From positions 3,373-67,372 of the forward strand of contig JAZUQQ010000030.1 in NCBI GenBank assembly GCA_045605765.1: a stretch of DNA of 64,000 nucleotides, read 5' to 3'. Positions within the stretch are counted from its first letter, which is position 1. The number at the start of each line of letters is the position of its first letter. Positions 52,459 to 60,689 of the stretch are shown piece by piece. A program made the position numbers and the translations under genes. The notes under the pieces are model-generated. The model did no database searches. It had not been told where the DNA came from and was given only the letters and a program-made list of their open reading frames with translations. The stretch comes from SIG672 sp045605765 (lineage in GTDB: Bacteria; Bacillota; Clostridia; Oscillospirales; CAG-272).

Positions 52459-53322
52459 TTAGTTTTCTGCGATGATCTTTCTAAGATACCCGGCAGCGTG
52501 TAGAATATCTTTTGCGGGATCAGATCCTACGTCACATTCGATTGTAAGGTATCCTTTATAACCTATATCCTCGTACGCTTTAAGCAGTCCTACAAAATCT
52601 ACACTGCCTGTTCCGAGCGGAAGCACCTGAAAGGATCTTCCTTTGGAGGCATTTGGATCCTCTGCGATATGCGGCAGGACGCGGTAAATGACCTCAGGAT
52701 CTCTGTAAAATATATGTACGCCGTCTTTGGCGTGTGTGTGTACGATATAATCCTTTAACGTATAAACGCCTTTTACCGGATCTGATTTCGTTACCATAAC
52801 GAGGTTTGCAGGATCGTAGTTTACGGCTACGCCTTTTGACCCGAGGCTATCCAAAAATCCTTTGAGTATATCAGGCGTTTCAGGACCGGTTTCAACTGCA
52901 AAGTGCGCGTCCATAGAATCTGCAAAGCTTGCAAGCTCAAAGCAAGCAGATTGCATTATTTTATATCTTTCGTGATCAGCACTTGCAGGAACTACGCCAA
53001 TATGAGTTGTTACGATATTAGTTCCAACCTCTTTTGCAAAATTAAGGATCCTTTTTGAAGCTTCAATAAGATCGGGATTTATATCGGCATTGCCAAATCC
53101 TCGTCCAAGGTCTCCGCATACTGCAGAAACTTTAAGTCCGTTTTCTGAGAGCAGCTTTTTAATTTCAGAAATCTTATTAGAGGTAAGATATTCGGGCGCG
53201 AGCTCACCTCTGGATGCGTACATCTGAACGCCGTCCGCTTCGCATTCCGCAACCTTTTTGATAGCTTCCGCAAAGTTGGTTTTGAACGAATCTGTGATAA
53301 TTCCTATCGGAAAGTTATACAT
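52459..53322 (-). CDS. Sugar phosphate isomerase/epimerase-like TIM barrel protein
   Basis: 287 residues of the xylose-isomerase-like TIM barrel (AP endonuclease 2) family. Metal-site candidates are the glutamate of HFAVETGPE (about 144), NYDPANL (about 170), VHTHAKDG (about 193) and the final TIECDVG (about 270). Members isomerise or epimerise sugars or inositol derivatives; the substrate is unknown. The minus-strand leader contains no evident promoter. The 36-bp palindrome at 53395 lies upstream. Confidence 0.8.
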   Translation of the reverse strand: MYNFPIGIITDSFKTNFAEAIKKVAECEADGVQMYASRGELAPEYLTSNKISEIKKLLSENGLKVSAVCGDLGRGFGNADINPDLIEASKRILNFAKEVGTNIVTTHIGVVPASADHERYKIMQSACFELASFADSMDAHFAVETGPETPDILKGFLDSLGSKGVAVNYDPANLVMVTKSDPVKGVYTLKDYIVHTHAKDGVHIFYRDPEVIYRVLPHIAEDPNASKGRSFQVLPLGTGSVDFVGLLKAYEDIGYKGYLTIECDVGSDPAKDILHAAGYLRKIIAEN

Positions 53323-53394
53323 AATACGTTCTCTTTTCCTGTAAAAAAATTGTATTAATTACTATAAATGCCAGAAATACTAATATTTTTAATC

Positions 53395-53430
53395 AAATTC
53401 ACTGTTTTAATATATTAAAACAGTGAATTT
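53395..53430. repeat. Perfect 36-bp palindrome
   Basis: Two 18-bp arms with no spacer (53395-53412 and 53413-53430; outer part AAATTCACTGTTTT). It lies just downstream of the 115-residue gene on the minus strand, so it may serve as a terminator, or upstream of the isomerase-like gene, as an operator. Confidence 0.7.
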
Positions 53431-53444
53431 ACTAATGAAAATCA

Positions 53445-53792
53445 TTATAGATTGTCTTTGACGTAATGGGATATCAGAGATTCATATTCAAATATTTGGT
53501 TTGCGGTTATATTTATCTCGCGCGGCATTTGAGGTGAATGTATTATGGCATATAAAGCGTGCATTTCGAGGCCCATATCAAAAACGGCAAACGCGGCAAG
53601 CACTCGCTTTCTGAAAGCGTCCTTTTTCATATTTTCCGGACATTTATCAAAAATCGAATTATTTCTGTTCTTATACGCATAAAAGTGTTCCACAAAAAGT
53701 CGTTTACCTATTTTATTTAGCTGTACTAGGAGATATTCATATTCCAAGTCGGATAGCGGACGAAGATCTCCGAATTTATATGGCGTATACAT
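53445..53792 (-). CDS. Unknown protein in the folT-folC operon
   Basis: 115 residues that I do not recognise. It begins 1 bp after the folC stop, so it belongs to the riboswitch-folT-folC operon. It is helical, without signal peptide, membrane helix or conserved catalytic motif that I can name; it has a middle segment MKKDAFRKRVLAAFAVFDMGLEMHALYAIIHS. Coupling to folC makes expression likely. Confidence 0.65.
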   Translation of the reverse strand: MYTPYKFGDLRPLSDLEYEYLLVQLNKIGKRLFVEHFYAYKNRNNSIFDKCPENMKKDAFRKRVLAAFAVFDMGLEMHALYAIIHSPQMPREINITANQIFEYESLISHYVKDNL

Positions 53793-53793
53793 A

Positions 53794-55095
53794 TTATATA
53801 TCTCTCTTTTTCTCGGCAGTTATCGCATTTTTCACTTCATTATACATATAAAGCGAGCCAAGTGCAACTATCGGATTTCCTGTACTTAATGCCAATGAAA
53901 ATGCTTTGTTTACCGCTTCGCTCACGCTACCGCAAGCGACGGAGTTTACACCGAGTCCGTTATATATTTCGGCGAGCGCGACAGGATCGAGAGCTCGCGG
54001 ATTGTCGGGCTTCAACGTGAAGACAAACGAGGCAACACCCGCGATAGCTTCAACCATCTCGGAGTAGCTTTTATCTGCCATAACTCCGGTAATAATTATA
54101 ACCTTTTTATCTGCGAAATAATGCTTTATACTGTGAACGCTCTCGGCAACTCCTTGCGGATTATGAGCGCCGTCAAAGAATACGGTAGGTCTGCCCGAAA
54201 GCTTTTCGAATCTCGCTTTCCAGAGCGTTTTTTTTAGTCCGACAGCGATCGCTTCATCTGATATGACGTATCCAAGCTCGCGTAAAATATCGATAGCTTC
54301 GAGCACGTTTACCGCATTCTGCGGTTGATAAAGTCCAAGAAGCGGAATTTTTACGTCTTTATGATTCTTATAATCAAAAATACTGCCGTCGAGCGACGAG
54401 AATTTCAGTTTGAGCGAAGAAATATCGGTAATATAAAAAGGAGAATTTTGCCTTGTAGCGTGAAGGGAAACGACATTTCTGACAATTTCCCTGTCCTTCT
54501 CTGCCGAGGCACAACCGAGCAGTATCGGTCTTCCCTCTTTTATTATCCCTGCTTTTTCGGCAGCTATCTCCTCTACTGTATCTCCAAGTATAGCAGTATG
54601 GTCGAGCGCGATTCCACTAATTATAGAAAGTACGGGATTTTTTATGATATTTGTAGCATCGAGTCGACCACCGAGACCTACTTCAAGAACTACTATATCA
54701 CATTCATTATTCTTAAAATACAGCATCGCAAGTGCCGTAATGAGCTCAAATTCTGTAGGAGGATCGTCCATTTTATCGGCAATTTTACTCACCTGAAAGG
54801 TAAGCTCTGCAAGCTCTGAGTCAGGGATATTTTCGCCGTTTATCATCATTCTTTCGTTGAAATTTTCGATGTACGGAGAGGTAAAAAGACCTGTTTTAAG
54901 TCCGGATTCTTTAAGAATTGAAGAAAGCATCGCACAAAACGAGCCTTTTCCGTTTGTTCCGCCGACGTGTATGAATTTGAGAGAGTCCTGTGGATTACCG
55001 AGCTTTTCAAGAAGCTCGGTAACTCTTGAAAGCCCCGGGCGGCTACCGCGCCAATCTATCGAATGTATATATGATATTGCCTCATCGTAGGTCAT
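53794..55095 (-). CDS. folC: Folylpolyglutamate synthase/dihydrofolate synthase
   Basis: 433 residues of the Mur-ligase-like FolC family. The P-loop HVGGTNGKGSFCAMLSSIL (about 42-60), GLFTSPYIENFNERM, EVGLGGRLDATNI and FFDGAHNPQGV are visible. It adds glutamates to folates, and may also make dihydrofolate from dihydropteroate. It lies 12 bp after folT in a riboswitch-led operon, so folate retention and folate import are switched together. Confidence 0.96.
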   Translation of the reverse strand: MTYDEAISYIHSIDWRGSRPGLSRVTELLEKLGNPQDSLKFIHVGGTNGKGSFCAMLSSILKESGLKTGLFTSPYIENFNERMMINGENIPDSELAELTFQVSKIADKMDDPPTEFELITALAMLYFKNNECDIVVLEVGLGGRLDATNIIKNPVLSIISGIALDHTAILGDTVEEIAAEKAGIIKEGRPILLGCASAEKDREIVRNVVSLHATRQNSPFYITDISSLKLKFSSLDGSIFDYKNHKDVKIPLLGLYQPQNAVNVLEAIDILRELGYVISDEAIAVGLKKTLWKARFEKLSGRPTVFFDGAHNPQGVAESVHSIKHYFADKKVIIITGVMADKSYSEMVEAIAGVASFVFTLKPDNPRALDPVALAEIYNGLGVNSVACGSVSEAVNKAFSLALSTGNPIVALGSLYMYNEVKNAITAEKKRDI

Positions 55096-55107
55096 ATTTA
55101 AAAATGC

Positions 55108-55659
55108 TTAGCCTTTCCTGTTTATTTGTTTTTCAAGCATAGACGTGATGTGTTCGTTTTTTAAAATTATATAGATTATTGCGGTCTCGCAGATAGAAAT
55201 TGCAATATAAAGAGGAATCCTGAGCATTAAAGTAGGTATTTCATATCTCCAAAATACGTACAGTCCGACGCTTTTGATTATCATACTTCCGAAAATATGT
55301 GAAGTAAACACAGAAAGCGCGATTTTGAGGAATTTGCCGTTTCTTATCAGGTATCGCGAAATAACGCCCGAAATTATTCCAATAGATGCCGAACCGAGCA
55401 TAATTATAGGGTTAAGTGCGGGATTGGGAGACGTAAGACAACTTATAATATCGGAAATAATTGCGATTACTGCTCCAACAACCGGTCCGTATATTATACC
55501 AGAAATGATAATAGGTACATTTTCAAAGGTGATCCTTATTGCATCAAAGGTAAGATATGTCTTGCACATCCACCCTATAACTACGCTTAGAGCAGTAAGA
55601 AGTCCGAGTGTCGTTATCATTTTAGTGGCAGAAAGGTAACTTAGTCTTTTGTTTTGCAT
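55108..55659 (-). CDS. folT: Folate-specific ECF transporter S component
   Basis: 183 residues, five to six membrane helices, with the ECF S-component features of a substrate-binding subunit (TALSVVIGWMCKTYLTFDAIRI and YGPVVGAVIAIISDII). The adjacent folC gene and the tetrahydrofolate riboswitch upstream identify the substrate as folate. The S component borrows the shared EcfAAT module, which must be encoded elsewhere. AAGGAGG precedes the ATG. Confidence 0.93.
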   Translation of the reverse strand: MQNKRLSYLSATKMITTLGLLTALSVVIGWMCKTYLTFDAIRITFENVPIIISGIIYGPVVGAVIAIISDIISCLTSPNPALNPIIMLGSASIGIISGVISRYLIRNGKFLKIALSVFTSHIFGSMIIKSVGLYVFWRYEIPTLMLRIPLYIAISICETAIIYIILKNEHITSMLEKQINRKG

Positions 55660-55767
55660 AAAAATAAACCTCCTTCACCGCTTTGTTTGTACAGTAAAGG
55701 AGATTTTCACATAATTTAATCTTCTCACGGTGTAAATTAGCTTTGTACCGTATCTCTGTGCAACTAT

Positions 55768-55876
55768 GAAGCGGGATGCAGAGCCTGAACCGCAAAACGC
55801 GCAAGGATGTGCGATTTTTCGTTCTCCCGACAACTCCCTGTTCGGGGGACACTTGACGAACAAGCTCTTACTCTTC
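55768..55876 (-). promoter_or_regulatory. Tetrahydrofolate (THF) riboswitch
   Basis: On the minus strand the RNA runs from GAAGAGTAAGAGC (55876) to GCATCCCGCTTC (55768). It has the conserved elements of the THF aptamer: the 5' GAGTA, the CAAGTGTCCCCCGA stem with a GGGAG loop and UCGGGAG, the ACGAA return, and the 3' UGCAUCCCGCUUC closing the first stem. The first stem is GAAG/CUUC and the second AGAGC/GCUCU. THF riboswitches are known to control folT in Firmicutes. A perfect promoter ends 8 nt upstream. The mechanism may be translational, since a long leader and no clear terminator lie between aptamer and start. Confidence 0.88.
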
Positions 55877-55883
55877 AAAACTT

Positions 55884-55911
55884 ATTATAGCACAGAGATT
55901 TAAAATGTCAA
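55884..55911 (-). promoter_or_regulatory. Promoter of the folT-folC operon
   Basis: On the minus strand TTGACA (55911-55906), a 16-bp spacer and TATAAT (55889-55884). The transcript would start at the first bases of the riboswitch. Confidence 0.85.
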
Positions 55912-55935
55912 TAATAAATTCAAAACTTTGACAAA

Positions 55936-56895
55936 CTAAGCGGTATTTCGCTCGTTTTCGGACACTATTTTGCATCCTCGAAAATAATATAAAAGTATGT
56001 CATCATAAGAAAATCCGTTTTCAGCCATTTCTCTTGCTCCCCACAGGCTCATTCCAAGTCCGTTTCCCTCTCCATAGGTGCGTATTACTATACCGCCGTA
56101 TGCCTGCTCAATTTCAAAGCACATAGATCGAAGTCCAAGTATCTTAGCAAAACCATCTGCTGAGATATCTTGCATATAAATATTTACAGTTTCTACTCTC
56201 CCTGCACCGTTAAGTGTGAGAATCGGCGAGGCGTCGATCCCGGCAATATCCATGTTTTCAAAAAAATGCCCTAGTTTTCGTGAAAGATCACCTTCCAAAA
56301 TAAAGGTCTCTTTTAGCTGTGCTTTTTCAGGAGTAATAACAGGTTCAAGATAAGGGTATTCCCTACCAAGTACATTGAACGAGCTCTCGGTAGTAATATG
56401 AGAAGATTTATGTATAAGAGCCAGAGCATAACTGTTTTTATAAAGTAAAATTTTGCCCTCGGTATCCTCTAATGAACGGTATATTGCAGAAACAATATTT
56501 TCGCCGCTATCTCCGTGTTTTTTTATATATTCTTCCCTTTTTACGTAAGGAAGACTGTATGAACAATCACAGTAATCGGCATCGGTATAACAAAGCTCAC
56601 GGCAGGCACCTTTAAGATAAAGCGAAGCGCTCCTCATAGCAACTGCCGCCGCACGAAGTGTCTCCTCACCGTAATTTTCGTCTATCTGTGCGAGTAAAAT
56701 GCCGATTATATAATCGTTTTGTGTTAGTTTATAACTCTCTCCGCTATCGTGAAAATATAGTGTAACATTGTCGTCTTCTGTATTTTTAGAAATTTTTTTA
56801 TAAATTCCTGATCCTATAATAGGAAGTGCGGTTGCAAGTAGAACGAGAAGAAGCATTATAAGGACGCTAAAACGCAAATTTTTCAAATAAATCAC
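55936..56895 (-). CDS. SpoIID/LytB-domain protein, probably catalytically altered
   Basis: 319 residues: N-terminal membrane anchor (about 9-28), then a SpoIID domain. The segment DYIIGILLAQIDENYGEETLRAAAVAMRS aligns with the family motif xYxxGVVAxEMPxxxxxEALKAQAVAAR, but the catalytic glutamate position is Gln70. The C-terminal GEGNGLGMSLWGAREMAENGFS aligns with GHGVGMSQYGA, with Asn for His. SpoIID cuts peptidoglycan during engulfment; with both positions changed this one may bind rather than cut. The start is GTG 56895, or TTG 56886 preceded by GGGTGA. Confidence 0.85.
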   Translation of the reverse strand: MIYLKNLRFSVLIMLLLVLLATALPIIGSGIYKKISKNTEDDNVTLYFHDSGESYKLTQNDYIIGILLAQIDENYGEETLRAAAVAMRSASLYLKGACRELCYTDADYCDCSYSLPYVKREEYIKKHGDSGENIVSAIYRSLEDTEGKILLYKNSYALALIHKSSHITTESSFNVLGREYPYLEPVITPEKAQLKETFILEGDLSRKLGHFFENMDIAGIDASPILTLNGAGRVETVNIYMQDISADGFAKILGLRSMCFEIEQAYGGIVIRTYGEGNGLGMSLWGAREMAENGFSYDDILLYYFRGCKIVSENERNTA

Positions 56896-56935
56896 CCGTA
56901 ATATTTTATATTTTTTACATACAAAATATTACGGG
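56895..56935 (-). terminator. Inverted repeat between the MATE gene and the SpoIID-like gene
   Basis: CCCGTAATATTTT (56895-56907) and AAAATATTACGGG (56923-56935) form a perfect 13-bp stem. It lies after the MATE gene in the direction of transcription and touches the GTG start of the next gene, so it may terminate or attenuate. Confidence 0.65.
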
Positions 56936-56945
56936 AAATGTAAAT

Positions 56946-58322
56946 TTAATATTTTTCCTTATCTTTAATCGGGATACTTTTCTTCCAGCTTCCAGTAAGA
57001 TAGAACACGAGACCGATAAAGAAGGGGGTATATCCTGCAATAGCATCTCCGAGCCAAAATCCGAAATAACCCATCCTAAATGTTAGTCCGAGAAGTACGG
57101 CAAGTCCGATCCTTAGAACTATCCCGTCTAGAATAGCAGTAATAAAATTCAAACTCGTATTTCCGCTTCCGTTTATGAGTGCATTCATTACCGCACGCAG
57201 TGAGCTTGCAAGGAACATAAGAAGAGCGATCGGAACGTACTCACCCGAGAGTTTAAGCGCTTCCTGACTAGACTCGTTTGCAAAGAGTCCAAACACCTCT
57301 TCGGGAAACAGTACGATTATAACCGAGAAAATTGCTACTATGGCGAGAGTTACACAAAGCACATCTTTGAGTATCTTGTTAACTCTTTTGAACTCTCCTG
57401 CGACGATATTTTGTCCTATCATAGTAGAACCTGCGGTGTTCATAGCATTAGAGAAAAGATTTACGACTGAGGCAAGCTTGTTGGCAATTCCGGAGAACGC
57501 CGAAACCGCAACGCCGTATCCGTTTATCCACGCATTGACGAACAGCTTGGATACCTGTATCGATGCGAATTTTATTGCCATGGGCGCGCCGAGCTTTATG
57601 AAAGAAATCAGCATATTCTTATCCCAAACTATAAAATCACGGAGAGATATATTGAGTTCAAATTCCTTTTTCTTTATTACAAGAAACATCGTACAACAGA
57701 TAAAGCTTATTGCTTGGCTTATTACAGTGGCAAGAGCGGCTCCGCCCGCGCCCATATCTTTAACAAATAAAATATCAAGAAATATGTTCGTTATAGTCGC
57801 AATTCCAATAAAAACAAGAGGGTGCTTTGAATCACCCATACCGCGAAGTATGGCGCTTACTACATTATATCCGTAAATAAAGATAAGTCCCGTTATACAT
57901 ATCGTAGAATATGCCATAGCACCGTCGTAAGCCTCGCTCGGCGTATTCATAAGAGAAAGCATCTCCTTCTGGAAAACTATTCCCAAAACGCTTACAGTTA
58001 CGGCACAAAGCAGAAGAAATCCGCTCATAGTACCAACAAATTTTCCGATCTTCTCTTTTTGCTTTGCCCCAATGTATCGTGCAATCAGGATCTGACCTGC
58101 GCTTGCAAAGCCCATTCCGATAAACGTCAGAAGATTGGTCACGTCGCCTCCGACCGAAACGGCGGAAATTCCGACCTCTCCCATTACGTTTCCGACGACG
58201 ATCATATCGACCATACTGTAAACGACTTGGAGTATGTTCGAAAGAAGTAGTGGGAAGGCAAATACGATTAGTTGTTTCGTTATATTTCCCTTTGTAAAAT
58301 CTTTTATGTGAGATCTGTTCAT
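56946..58322 (-). CDS. MATE-family multidrug efflux transporter
   Basis: 458 residues, 12 predicted membrane helices in two MatE repeats (about 20-180 and 245-410). The N-terminal PLLLSNILQVVYSMVDMIVVG and repeated FGLFANES region are characteristic. It exports drugs or metabolites in exchange for Na+ or H+. The transcript starts from a consensus promoter and has an 87-nt leader with a terminator-like hairpin at 58351-58372, so attenuation is possible. Confidence 0.92.
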   Translation of the reverse strand: MNRSHIKDFTKGNITKQLIVFAFPLLLSNILQVVYSMVDMIVVGNVMGEVGISAVSVGGDVTNLLTFIGMGFASAGQILIARYIGAKQKEKIGKFVGTMSGFLLLCAVTVSVLGIVFQKEMLSLMNTPSEAYDGAMAYSTICITGLIFIYGYNVVSAILRGMGDSKHPLVFIGIATITNIFLDILFVKDMGAGGAALATVISQAISFICCTMFLVIKKKEFELNISLRDFIVWDKNMLISFIKLGAPMAIKFASIQVSKLFVNAWINGYGVAVSAFSGIANKLASVVNLFSNAMNTAGSTMIGQNIVAGEFKRVNKILKDVLCVTLAIVAIFSVIIVLFPEEVFGLFANESSQEALKLSGEYVPIALLMFLASSLRAVMNALINGSGNTSLNFITAILDGIVLRIGLAVLLGLTFRMGYFGFWLGDAIAGYTPFFIGLVFYLTGSWKKSIPIKDKEKY

Positions 58323-58350
58323 TGCTTGTACTGCGACATCTCAAAATGAA

Positions 58351-58372
58351 ACACCCGCGAAGATGCGGGTGT
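58351..58372 (-). promoter_or_regulatory. Attenuator-like hairpin in the MATE leader
   Basis: ACACCCGC (58351-58358) pairs with GCGGGTGT (58365-58372); on the minus strand TTTCATTTTG follows. It lies between the promoter and the start codon. Confidence 0.5.
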
Positions 58373-58415
58373 AAGTAACTGTCAGACTCTTCCCTTTCGT
58401 TTTCTTACCTATGTA

Positions 58416-58444
58416 ATTATACTATAATAAGCATAAAATGTCAA
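58416..58444 (-). promoter_or_regulatory. Promoter of the MATE transporter gene
   Basis: On the minus strand TTGACA (58444-58439), a 17-bp spacer and TATAAT (58421-58416), consensus at all hexamer positions. Confidence 0.88.
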
Positions 58445-58520
58445 GTTTTGATATGCTCTTTTGTATGTATTTCTGTGTATTATATAAACACCAAAGCCGC
58501 TCTTTCGAGCGGCTTGTTGT

Positions 58521-58610
58521 TTATTCAAATTCCTTTATGAGCTTATACGTATAATTATCATCAAGTTCAGCGAAAACTTCATCTACATTTTCCTTGTATG
58601 AATCTCCGTC
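58521..58610 (-). pseudogene. 3' remnant of an unknown gene
   Basis: The last 29 or so codons of a frame (VDEVFAELDDNYTYKLIKEFE before TAA), ending at 58521. Upstream of about 58610 the frame enters the antisense of the GH20 remnant. A hairpin (AAGCCGCT 58494-58501 with AGCGGCTT 58508-58515) lies just past the stop. Too little is left to name the protein. Confidence 0.45.
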
Positions 58611-59661
58611 CCATGATGTGGAACGATATGATCTTCTGCTACGCTTCAAAGCACATAGAAAATATGAAAAGGACACCGTCATACCTAAGCATATCGAGGA
58701 AGCTATGCCCAAGAATATGGACCTCGTTTATTGGAATTACGAGGACGAGACCTGCGGTAAGCTTTATATCGAAAAGAACCGTTCGATCGGTAATCCCGTC
58801 ATCTTTGCGGGCGGTGTTTGGATCTGGGGCGGAGCGCTCCCCGATAACGCCTTCTCGGGATATTTTCACGAAAGGGCGCTTGCCGACTGTAAGGCTTGCG
58901 GCGTTGAGGAGGTATGCCTGACAGTATGGAGTTTTTGCGTTTCGGTTTATCAGACCTCGCTTCTTGAAGCGGCTAGATACGCCGAGCACGCCTTCGAGCC
59001 GAATGCGGATAAGCTTCCCGAAAGATTTGAGTTCATTACCGGCGCGTCCTTTGAGGCGTTCTACGATATGTCCAACTTCCACGCGCTTCACAAGGAGGGC
59101 GAGATCGACTACGATTCTATGTCCTACGACGAGCGCTTCTACGGCAACAAGTTTATGCATCAGGACGTAATGATGGGACTTTACGACGAGAAGCTCTTCC
59201 GTGAGCCCAGAAGCGAGCATTACAGAAGAATGGTTGATCAGTACGCAGGCTACGTTGCCCGTCAGGACGAGTGGTGCTGGCTCTACGAGTATTGCTACTC
59301 CATATTCAAGATGCTCTCCATCAAGTGCTATATTGCAGAGAGACTCGTTCCCGCCTACAAGTCGGGCGATCTTGCAACTCTCCGTCTTATCCTTGAGGAA
59401 AAGCTCCCCGCGCTCGAGCAGGCTTGGAGCGAGGTCTACGAAGGTCATATGTACCACAAGGACAATTATCTCCGTCCCTTCGGAGCAGAACGAATGGATA
59501 TGATCTACGGCACTCACATTATGAGAACAAAGTACGCTATCCGCCGCCTCGGTTATTATCTTTCCGGTCAGGTTGACTCTCTTCCCGAGCTTGAGGAGAA
59601 AAGATTTGACGAGGGCGCTGCGGCTTGGGGATGGGAATTCGAAAATCTGATAGATATATAA
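58598..59661 (+). pseudogene. Beta-N-acetylhexosaminidase-like (GH20) gene, 5'-truncated with a frameshift
   Basis: The GH20-like coding signal starts at about 58607 in one frame (PMMWNDMIFCYAS) and moves to another between 58650 and 58680 (KDTVIPKHIEEAMPKNMDLVYWNY), then runs unbroken to the TAA at 59659-59661 with FAGGVWIWGGALPDNAFS and a typical C-terminal helical region. The N-terminal part with the catalytic Asp-Glu pair is missing. If read from 58594 the frame encodes 355 residues, but its first 25 are out of register. Base composition and codon use are more GC-rich than those of the neighbours. Confidence 0.8.
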
Positions 59662-59733
59662 CGCCCGCACTAAGCGATGACGCTTGACTTTCGGAGAACT
59701 ACCATTACATTTTTAACAACTCAACCAATAAAA

Positions 59734-59785
59734 AAAGAAACGGGGATACTGTGACAACTGCGCAATATCCCTGTTTTTCGTTCAA
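59734..59785 (-). terminator. Terminator-like hairpin after the ABC permease
   Basis: AAACGGGGATA (59735-59745) pairs imperfectly with TATCCCTGTTT (59764-59774). On the minus strand it follows the permease gene, with T residues after it. The stretch 59662-59733 holds nothing recognisable. Confidence 0.5.
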
Positions 59786-59795
59786 TAAAGAACTT

Positions 59796-60689
59796 TTATC
59801 CGTTTTTTCTTTTCATATTAACGAGCAAATAAGCCGCTACCAAGAGAACCGTTGCCCCTATAAGAATAAGATACATAACGTACTCGGGAACCTTAATATC
59901 GAAGAAATACAGATTGCAATCCATCGCATCGCGGAGAGAGTCGATCGCTTCCTTCGGTATTCCCTCCTTTTCAAGCTCTTCGATACCGCCTCGCATAGCG
60001 TGATTTCTCATAAGCGAGGTTCCGTACGTACCGGGAAGAAATGAAATAAAGACTTGCAGACCTTCGGCAAAGGAGGATATGGGCATATACGCGCCGCTTA
60101 TAAAGCCGTATCCGGAGCTTACTATCGTTCCTACCGCAGATACCTGACCTTGCGTTGTCAGGAAGCAATTTATAAGCGAGGCGAGAACGGTACCGAAAAG
60201 TGAAAGCAATACAACGTCCAAAAGCAATAGCAGCAGATCGGCAACGGAAATGTACCACCCCACAATAGCAACGTAAATAAAACAGATCAAGGCGGCAAAA
60301 AGGCATACCGTCAAGGTAGAGATCAGATTCGCTACGTAATACCCCAGACTCAACTGACGTGATCCGACGGGCGAAACCAGAAAATCCTTTAAGACGCCGC
60401 TTGATTTATCGTTGACCGAAAGGAAGCTTGAGCAAAAAGCAACGGTAACGCAAGAAACGGCAAGAATCGAAGAGGTAAGCTGACTTCCTACAAGGCCGTT
60501 AATAAGGCGCTCGGGAATATCTAAGCCTGTCGGCAGGTTCATAATAAAGCTATCCTTATATACGTCTCCGAGGAAACTGACGTAAAGCACCAGAAGTATA
60601 GCGGGAGTGATCAGCGATGTGAAGAACAGACCCTTATCCTTGAAAAACAGCTTAACGTTTCGTTTTATCAGCGAAAATACGGTTTTCAT
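59796..60689 (-). CDS. ABC-2-type transporter permease
   Basis: 297 residues and six predicted membrane helices of the ABC-2 type, with the cytoplasmic start FSLIKRNVKLFFKDKGLFFTSLITP, a large loop holding DKSSGVLKDFLVSPV, and GYGFISGAYMPISSF near the conserved end. It forms an exporter with the ATPase encoded upstream, with which it overlaps by 4 bp (ATGA). Substrates of this family include antibiotics and lipids; none can be assigned. Confidence 0.9.
   Translation of the reverse strand: MKTVFSLIKRNVKLFFKDKGLFFTSLITPAILLVLYVSFLGDVYKDSFIMNLPTGLDIPERLINGLVGSQLTSSILAVSCVTVAFCSSFLSVNDKSSGVLKDFLVSPVGSRQLSLGYYVANLISTLTVCLFAALICFIYVAIVGWYISVADLLLLLLDVVLLSLFGTVLASLINCFLTTQGQVSAVGTIVSSGYGFISGAYMPISSFAEGLQVFISFLPGTYGTSLMRNHAMRGGIEELEKEGIPKEAIDSLRDAMDCNLYFFDIKVPEYVMYLILIGATVLLVAAYLLVNMKRKNG

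Noticed and set aside
53395..53430. CRISPR repeat
   Set aside because: A single palindrome; no regularly spaced copies anywhere in the window and no cas genes.
55622..55878. Two overlapping minus-strand frames in the folT leader
   Set aside because: They lie in the THF riboswitch and leader and have no ribosome-binding sites.
58639..59670. 343-codon minus-strand frame opposite the GH20 remnant
   Set aside because: It arises from the GC-rich codon pattern of the plus-strand GH20 sequence; that strand carries the recognisable protein.
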